Part shown: one piece after another, positions 57,263 through 64,000 of the stretch | Layout: every line of letters starts with the position of its first letter | Position numbering within the stretch: position 1 is the stretch's first letter | Origin: Trogon surrucura | Taxonomy: Eukaryota > Chordata > Aves > Trogoniformes > Trogonidae | Direction: 5' to 3' | DNA length: 64,000 nucleotides | NCBI GenBank assembly: GCA_020746105.1 | Contig: CM036619.1 | Location: forward strand, 3,621,395-3,685,394 | Position numbers and translations under genes: made by a program | Notes under the pieces: generated by a model | What the model was told of the DNA's origin: nothing | Seen by the model: only the letters and a program-made list of their open reading frames with translations | The model's database searches: none

Positions 57263-58307
57263 TTCCTCCCTCTGTAAGACTGGAGACCAAGTTATTCTGT
57301 CCCTCAGTGGTATGTGGATGAACACCTGATTTTCATTCCTGTCTTCACCACTAAGTTCCCGAGAAATTCTTGTTTCTCCCATTCCCTCCCCAGTCTTCAC
57401 ACATCTCCCATGCTTAACCCCACGTTGTACTGTTGCCTCTCCAAAGAACAGTGTTCTGGTTTGGGAATACCAGGACAAAAATGCTCCTCGCTCTGCTTGT
57501 ACAGGGTCCAGCACCACTGAGTTTCTATTCTCTATAGGTGCTTAAGCAGCAGAGCAAAATGAATATCTTACACTGACATTTTGTTTTGCAATTTTGTAGA
57601 AGATCTATTGCTTTTTCTCCCCCCAGTATTTCCCCAGCATTTCTAAGGCATACTGATGAATAGTTTTAAGCAAACCTCAATGGAAAGATATTCTGTTTAT
57701 AGTCAGGAGCTTATGAAGATGAATATGCTGTAAACAATGACTACACTTGATAGTGATCGTGCCCTGATCTAACATTTATTGATGTATGAAATTAGAGACT
57801 TGTGCTAAGCTGAACTAATTGCCATAACTACTGCTGCAGACAGCTGAGACCCATTAATTACCAAAAAAAAATACCAACAAAAAAAACAAGTTCTAATTTA
57901 TTTCAGGGAGATTAGATTATGTCACATCCCTTTTACTTCACAAACCCAGCATGTATACATCCACAATATATTTTCTTGATGTTTACTAAGTAGGAAGACA
58001 TTTTTTCATCAAATACGACGAATTTCCATAATGTAGAACATGGAAGGAGTCCTGTGAAACATAAAGAGATGACAAGTCATGCATAGGGTCACTTATTCTG
58101 GGTTTGGCTGAAAAGTACAAATCAGAGGGATAGAACTTGCTATCTATATGGAGTACTAGAAAACATCCATTTTGCTGTGAATTTAAACTTCTATTCCTCA
58201 TGTTTTCGGGAAAGATTTTTCACCTCAAATATAAGCACCAATGAGATTAGAAGTGATATGAACTTTAAATTAGGCTTTTTCTGGTTCGTCTGAAAAAAAA
58301 TAATCAG
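57263..58307. other. Unassigned single-copy sequence
   Basis: No gene recognised. The frames at 57248-57520 overlap on opposite strands and have no domain. The stretch around 57800-57870 is AT-rich and repeat-free. Confidence 0.4.
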
Positions 58308-58552
58308 ATGGATCAATTTAGATTGGACGTTAGGAAGAAGTTCTTCCCCATGAGGGTGGTGAGACCCTGGCACAGGTTGCCCAGAGAGGAGGTGGAAGCC
58401 CCATCCCTGGGAGTTTTTAAAGCCAGGCTGGATGGGGCTCTGAGCAGCCTGATCTAGTGGGGGATGTCTCTGCCCATGGAGAGGAGGTTGGAACTAGATG
58501 ATCTTTAAGGGCCCTTTCAACCCTGACAATTCTATGATTCTCTGATTCTTTT
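58308..58552 (+). mobile_element. CR1 3' end fragment
   Basis: Starts 'tggatcaatttagattggac' in the ORF2 C-terminal codons, runs through 'ccagagaggaggtggaagcc' and ends 'attctatgattctctgattc'. Differs from the copy at 47601 at only a small number of positions, so the two are of one subfamily. Confidence 0.92.
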
Positions 58553-60353
58553 CCAAGGCCTTTAAGATCGTTGATTCTATCATTCTTGGCCAGCCTCTTA
58601 TTTTATAACAACACAGATCTATGACCCCCTGCTGATCGCCACCGTTTGATTCATTTTCACTGGCAAGACAGTTGCTCACCTGGTACTAATGTGACACTGT
58701 CAGATACTTTTTCTGATTCAACCCAATATGCTCAGTCTACAATAGGAAAATGAGGCTGCAGTTTCCTCCAAAATCAAATTGTCCAAGGTTGATGCTTATT
58801 TGTTGGGTGTTAATTTTTAAAAAAAAAAAAAAAGAAAAACCAACAAAACAAACACCCCCCAAGAAAAGAAGAAAATAATCTTCCAGATCATTTGGAGCAC
58901 TAATTTTTAATGTGGCTTACTGGCACTCATTAGATGTTACAACTTCATCCCTCTATTTATAACCAAATGAAGGAAGCTTGCTTGATGTGACCTAAAATAG
59001 CTAAGCATGGATTTCTGGCTTCAAAAGGGTCCTTACCCATTTTTTAATCATTCCCTGTAGTTTTCTAACACATTGTATTATCTTGAAAGCTCATAATAAG
59101 GCTGGAATAACTCCTTTGATGACAATTCCACAACTTTCATTGACAATTACATCTAATCCCAGCATGATTGTTTAGTTATGATATTTCTTTTAATGTTACA
59201 TTCAAGCCCTCATTGGTGAAGTCTCCCTAGTTTTGCACAGCGTGTTTAGTTCTGCTTACAGTGACTACTCGACTATAAGTGATGTTTGGGCCTTTCTATA
59301 CCAACTCTTTAAGCAACGACTACACCCTTTTCTCTGAGCAGAGGCTGTTCAATCTCTCTTTAATTATCAGAAAACTATATACAAAATTTTCATCTTTATT
59401 TGATATCTCTCCTCTCAGCTATATTCCAAAGAATCACCCACAATGGGTTATTTTCACTATTTGGAGTCTAATTAGTTACTGTTGTAGAGATTATTATTTT
59501 TTTTTTTATAAATACTCCCTTTTGAGTAGCCATGTAAATTTTTTTGTGTGTGTCTTTGAGGAAGACAGAGGAAGATTTTTCTGGTTTTCAGTTGTTAGGC
59601 TTTTTGTGTGCTGAAAGACTTATTTAATCAGACATAAAGGACTCAAGCTGTTTATCTTAAAAAAGGACAATCAAGAGGTGACTCTATTACAGTCTAAATA
59701 TCTCCACAGGGGGAAATATCAGGTAGTAAAGGGATCTTCAATTTAGTGGAGAAAGACATAACAAGAAACAGAGCCCAGAAGCAAAAAAACATATAAATTC
59801 AAATTAGAAACAAGATGCAAATTCTTAAATATATGAAGAATGTTAACATAGACTAAAACTACCAGTGGTCTTGGTGAATGCTCCATCCTCCTAAGCTTTA
59901 GAGGCCATATACAGTGATTTTTTTTCCTGGAGACATGTTTCACAATGTGTCTTTTGAATTAATCACAGAGGAAATAGGACAAATTTCTTGTATTCTTTAC
60001 AAAATCAGGGAAGATTTTTTAATAATCCTTTCAGGCCTCAAAACTTGTGAAATATTTGATCGACAAGACAATACTGTTGCTATGGATATTAGGGGAAAAA
60101 CTGGCAACAGCAGGATGGTAATTTAGTTGTGAGACAGTTAGTTTGATGTTTAAGGGGTCATAAAGAATCTAATCTATATGTGACACTTACATATACAAGC
60201 TGTCTTCTTTAACAGAAATATATAGAAACAGGCACACTGAGGAGAAAAAATCAATCTCACAAAACCATATGGGCCATACTGCTCCAAGATCTCACCCTGA
60301 ATATGGAGTGGGTGACAGAAAAAAAGATAACGTAGGACAGATATTAATTCAAA
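58553..60353. other. Single-copy AT-rich DNA
   Basis: No gene recognised. A 15-A run lies at 58819-58833. The 111-codon frame at 59279-59614 has no domain. Confidence 0.4.
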
Positions 60354-61266
60354 TCATAGAATCATAGAATCATAGAATGTTAGGGATTGGAAGGGACCTC
60401 GAAAGATCATCAAGTCCAATCCCCCTGCCAGAGCAGGAATGCCTAGACTATGCTACACAGGAACGTGTCCAGGCAGGTCTTGAATGTCTCCAGAGAAGGA
60501 GACTCCACAACCTCCCTGGGCAGCCTGTTCCAGGGCTCCGTCACCCTCACTGAGAAGAAGTTTCTTCTCGAGTTTAAGCGGAACCTCTTATGTTCCAGTT
60601 TCAGCCCATTACCCCTTGTCCTATCAGTGGTTGTCACCGAGAAGAGCCTGGCTCCATCCTCATGACACTCACCCTTGATATATTTGTAAACATTAATGAG
60701 GTCACCCCTCAGCCTCCTCTTCTCCAAACTAAAGAGCCCCAGCTCCTTCAGCCTTTTCTCATAAGGGAGATGCTCCACTCCCTTAATCATCCCAGTTGCC
60801 CTGTGCTGGACTCTCTCCAGCAGTTCCCTGTCTTTCTTGAACTGAGGGGCCCAGAACTGGACACAGTATTCCAGATGGGGTCTCACCAGGGCAGAGTAGA
60901 GGGGAAGGAGAACCTCTCTCGACCTACTAACCACTCCCCTTCTAATACACCCCAGGATGCCATTGGCCTTCCTGGCCACAAGGGCACAGTGCTGGCTCAT
61001 GGTCATCCTGCTGTCCACCAAGACTCCCAGGTCCCTTTCCCCTACACTACTCTCTAATAAGTCATTCCCCAACTTATACTGGAACCTGGGGTTGTTCCTA
61101 CCCAGATGCAAGACCCTACATTTACCCTTGTTATATTTCATTAAATTTTTCCCCGCCCAACCCTCCAGCCTGTCCAGGTCTCGCTGGATGGCAGCACAGC
61201 CTTCTGGTGTGTCAGCCACTCCTCCCAGCTTGGTGTCATCAGCAAACTTGCTGATAGTACTCTCTC
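60354..61266 (-). mobile_element. Young CR1 LINE, 5' truncated at RT motif C
   Basis: About 910 bp, from a tail with three attctatg repeats to just upstream of the FADD codons. The coding part is undamaged. It is truncated within two or three nucleotides of the same point as the CR1 at 32663-33566. It abuts an older CR1 at 61268 and was probably inserted into that copy's 3' tail. Confidence 0.94.
60443..61260 (-). pseudogene. CR1 ORF2 C-terminal part, open but truncated
   Basis: The frame is open from the catalytic motif C ([17 protein letters not shown]) to the stop after [14 protein letters not shown]. It has the post-RT domain ([20 protein letters not shown]) and the terminal [20 protein letters not shown]. 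No frameshift or stop is seen in about 270 codons. It lacks endonuclease and most of RT, so it has no function by itself. A methionine-like start at 61219 is not a real start. Confidence 0.85.
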
Positions 61267-61267
61267 A

Positions 61268-62810
61268 TGGATCAGTCTGGAAGGGACCTTGACAGACCAT
61301 CTGGTCCAGTTTTTCATGGGAAAGGGAGCCTAGAAGAGATCATTTAACACCATGCCCAATCACGTCTTGAAAACCTCCAGTGATGAGGACTCCACCACAT
61401 CTCTTGGTACCTTGTTTCACTGACTGATTTTTCTCACTGTATACTATTCCTCCCTTACATCAAGACGAAACTTCTCCTGATTGTTGCCTCTTGTCTTCTC
61501 CATGGGAGTCTTTGGGAAGAGTCTCCATTCTCTTCGGATTCACCTTTTAAGTACTGAATATTTTAATGAGGTCTTCCTGAAACTTGTCTTCTCCAGGGGG
61601 AAGAGACCTCCTTCAGTCTTTTCTCACAGTGTTGATTCTTCAGCCATTTAGTCATCTTTGTGGCCCTCCTGTAGACTCACTGCAGTCTGTCCACTTACTT
61701 ATTGAACTATGGACACCAGAACCAGAAAAAATAGTCTGGGTGTGGTCTGACAAAGGCTGAGAGGGATTATCATGTATTTGTCTCTGCTTGCAATGCTGCT
61801 GCAGATGCAGCCTAAGATCCCATTTACCTTCATTACTGCAACAGCACATCTGACTCCTGCTCAACCTGTTTTCCACCAGAATCTCCACAACTCTTTCAGC
61901 AAAGAAGCTCCCCAGTCATGCAGAAATCCTAGCCTGGACTGGGCTCTTTGGTTATGTCATCCCAGATGCAGGACTTCCATACAGTTTTGCTAGCCCACTC
62001 TTGCAGCCTGTCCAGGTCCGTTCACAGGGTGGTTCTCCCTTCTGACTTAAGATGACTCTTCCTTCTGACACGTTCACCTCACAGCCCAGCCTAGTGTCGT
62101 CATCAGACTTGGTGAGGGTGCTTTCAGTCCCATCATCTGGATCAATATGCAGACATTGAACAGCGTGGAGTCCAGGATTGATCCCTGGTAGGTTCCACTA
62201 GTGACAGCCTGAGTAAAAACCATTGATCAGCACCCTCTGAGTGCAGCCTGGCAAGCATTTTCCTACCCATCTCACAAATTACCCATCCAGTGTGTATCTT
62301 GTCACTTTGTCCAGGAGAAAGCTATGGGCAACACTTTATTGAAATCCAGGTAAACATCACCACTAGTCTCCCCATGTCAACATGTCTGAAATGTTCTTTC
62401 ATTGTAGGTGGTTGGGTTAGTACGATGTGATTTTCCCTTGGTAAATCCATTTCCTAATCACCAACTTCATTTACTTTGTAATAGTTTCTACCATTTTGTA
62501 AAAGTTCTACCTAGGGATTAAAGTAATGAGTCTGTAGTTCCCTAAATCATCTTTTGGTTCCTTCCTGAAGATAGGTTAACTTTTGCCCTCCTTCAGTCAT
62601 GAGGGATATTACTTGATCGCCATGATTTTTCCAAGATTATAGACTGTGACATTGCAACAGTAATATCGGCCATTGCCCTCAGCACCTTGGGCTGTAGTCC
62701 ATCCAGATCCATAGATTTATGTGGGTTGAGCCCTTGCAAGGGACCACAGACCAGCCCTTGTTCTAGTACTGCTGAGTGGACATGTATGTTGTTGCAGCTA
62801 CTTGATCTTG
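61268..62810 (-). mobile_element. Older CR1 LINE, decayed
   Basis: Collinear with ORF2 but degraded: 3' untranslated wording 'ggatcagtctggaagggacc', then 'cagatgcaggacttccatac', the motif C region near 62100 ('cgtcatcagacttggtgagg'), the 'gatccctggtaggttccact' block at about 62180, and 'ccatagatttatgtgggttg' at about 62708, whose minus-strand translation LNPHKSMDLDGLQPKVLRAM matches [20 protein letters not shown] of the 3568-5964 copy. No frame is open. Confidence 0.88.
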
Positions 62811-63353
62811 TGATCAAGAATCGGGATACGTGCGTGTTCTGCACCTGGTCTCTTTCATCTGACCTTTCTCAGATGCTGTAGATTGGAGAGAGCATAATAA
62901 ATCAGTCAGAAGCCTTATCAGAGTAACTGGGGCCACGTTGCTGGTGAAGAACGAACCATATATTAGAATATGCACATCTTCTGAGAGAGATTCAGTCAGC
63001 TTTTTATGCTTCAGGTAACGGGAGAAACAGTAAAAAAGAAAAATAAAACAACCAACCTCCAGTGGAAAGAGATTTTCCATGGGCTGGGATTTCAAGAAGG
63101 GAAAAAGACAATTTTATGCCCCAAAAGCCATAAATTCCTTCATCCTTCTGATACTAGTGGAAATACATGGGAGCAATCGGGAAAATCTGCACCTCTATAA
63201 TCCAGCTTTAGTAAAGAGAGCACATCTCCCACTTCTGTTAGCACTGCAAGTTATTTCTTTGTTGTGTTCCACGTGTGATGTTTGACTCATGGAACCAACA
63301 TTTTCTATATTTTCTCATGAAGATAAGTGACACTAATACCTCATATTCCATCA
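62811..63353. other. Unassigned sequence
   Basis: No gene recognised. The first part may still be decayed CR1, but I cannot align it. Confidence 0.35.
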
Positions 63354-63660
63354 TAGAATCATAGAATCATAGAATGTTAGGGATTGGAAGGGACCTCGAA
63401 AGATCATCAAGTCCAATCCCCCTGCCAGAGCAGGAATGCCTAGACTATGCCACACAGGAACGTGTCCAGGCAGGTCTTGAATGTCTCCAGAGAAGGAGAC
63501 TCCACAACCTCTCTGGGCAGCCTGTTCCAGGGCTCCGTCACCCTCACTGAGAAGAAGCTTCTTCTCGAGTTTAAGCGGAACCTCTTATGTTCCAGTTTCA
63601 GCCCATTACCCCTTGTCCTATCAGTGGTTGTCACCGAGAAGAGCCTGGCTCCATCCTCAT
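63354..63660 (-). mobile_element. Young CR1 3' end fragment
   Basis: About 305 bp that differ from the 3' end of the copy at 60354 at only three positions (C/T near 63450, T/C near 63513, C/T near 63558). The frame is open to the truncation point ([20 protein letters not shown]). Same orientation as the neighbour 3 kb away. The identity breaks off cleanly at 63660. Confidence 0.93.
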
Positions 63661-63699
63661 ATGCCTGCTCTTTCCCTCCTGTTGCACTGCTTTTCCAGT

Positions 63700-64000
63700 T
63701 TTCTTCAATGCCAAAATTCTGTGTTGGATTACACTTTCTATACAAGAATGGCTGTTCATTTTGCTTCCACTCTGTCAGTCTCAGCTCCACATGTTAATTT
63801 CTCAAGATCATTTTGAATTTTAATCCTATCCCTTTAAATCTTTTAATTACCTCTTTCTTTCTAATGCCTGAAGTGCTTTTCCTATACCATTTTCTGCATT
63901 CCTACTGAAAATACTGAATATATAAAATCCAGCAACAGTTGCTACTTAAATTTTCCACTAAATTCCTCAAGATCATTACAGCCAGCTGCACACTCATTTT
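63700..64000 (-). mobile_element. Possible ancient L3/CR1-like remnant, runs off the window
   Basis: 'ctcaagatcattttgaattt', 'taatcctatccc' and, further right, 'attcctactgaaaatactga' resemble the blocks just 3' of RT motif C in L3-type elements ('aggtcattttgaattctaat', 'tcattaatgaaaatattgaa'). Spacing is plausible. No frame is open and the assignment is weak. Confidence 0.4.

Overview
The window reads as bird nuclear DNA that is gene-poor, either intergenic or deep intronic. The main evidence is the repeat content: more than twenty CR1 (chicken-repeat-1 type) LINE fragments on both strands, most ending in the CR1 3' octamer ATTCTATG/ATTCTGTG; an ERVL-type LTR of the kind common in birds; a class II (betaretrovirus-like) endogenous retrovirus; and a tRNA-headed SINE with a CR1 tail. 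I found no convincing host protein-coding gene, rRNA gene, functional tRNA gene or CRISPR array. The remaining single-copy DNA is AT-rich with short A/T and microsatellite runs.

Layout. Positions 1-1275 hold the 3' half of a CR1 that enters from outside the window. Positions 3481-6050 hold the best-preserved CR1, on the minus strand, with a 798-codon open stretch of endonuclease plus reverse transcriptase. Positions 6050-12590 are mostly single copy with one old palindromic repeat. Positions 12595-14830 look like a very old CR1/L3-like copy. Positions 20050-23073 are a CR1 interrupted by a 2,584-bp internally deleted retrovirus on the minus strand, with two 402-bp LTRs, a 6-bp target duplication, a tRNA-Lys primer site, a polypurine tract and remnants of gag and env. 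Positions 28200-37430 are a cluster of CR1 fragments that includes the SINE (34493-34645) and a CR1 nested inside an older CR1 (32575-33905). Positions 39930-40546 are an ERVL-type solo LTR, followed by more CR1 tails out to 58552. Positions 60354-63660 hold two young, nearly identical CR1 3' ends and an older CR1.

The window therefore records successive waves of retrotransposition: ancient L3/MIR-like remnants, middle-aged CR1 tails, and a few young CR1s, the SINE and the retrovirus. The less ordinary observations are the SINE next to a copy of its probable partner LINE, a frame-breaking 2-nt deletion shared by two CR1 copies, two CR1s truncated at nearly the same point, and the structure of the deleted provirus. 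I do not see a new gene system here. Family assignments rest on motif recognition by eye, without database searches.
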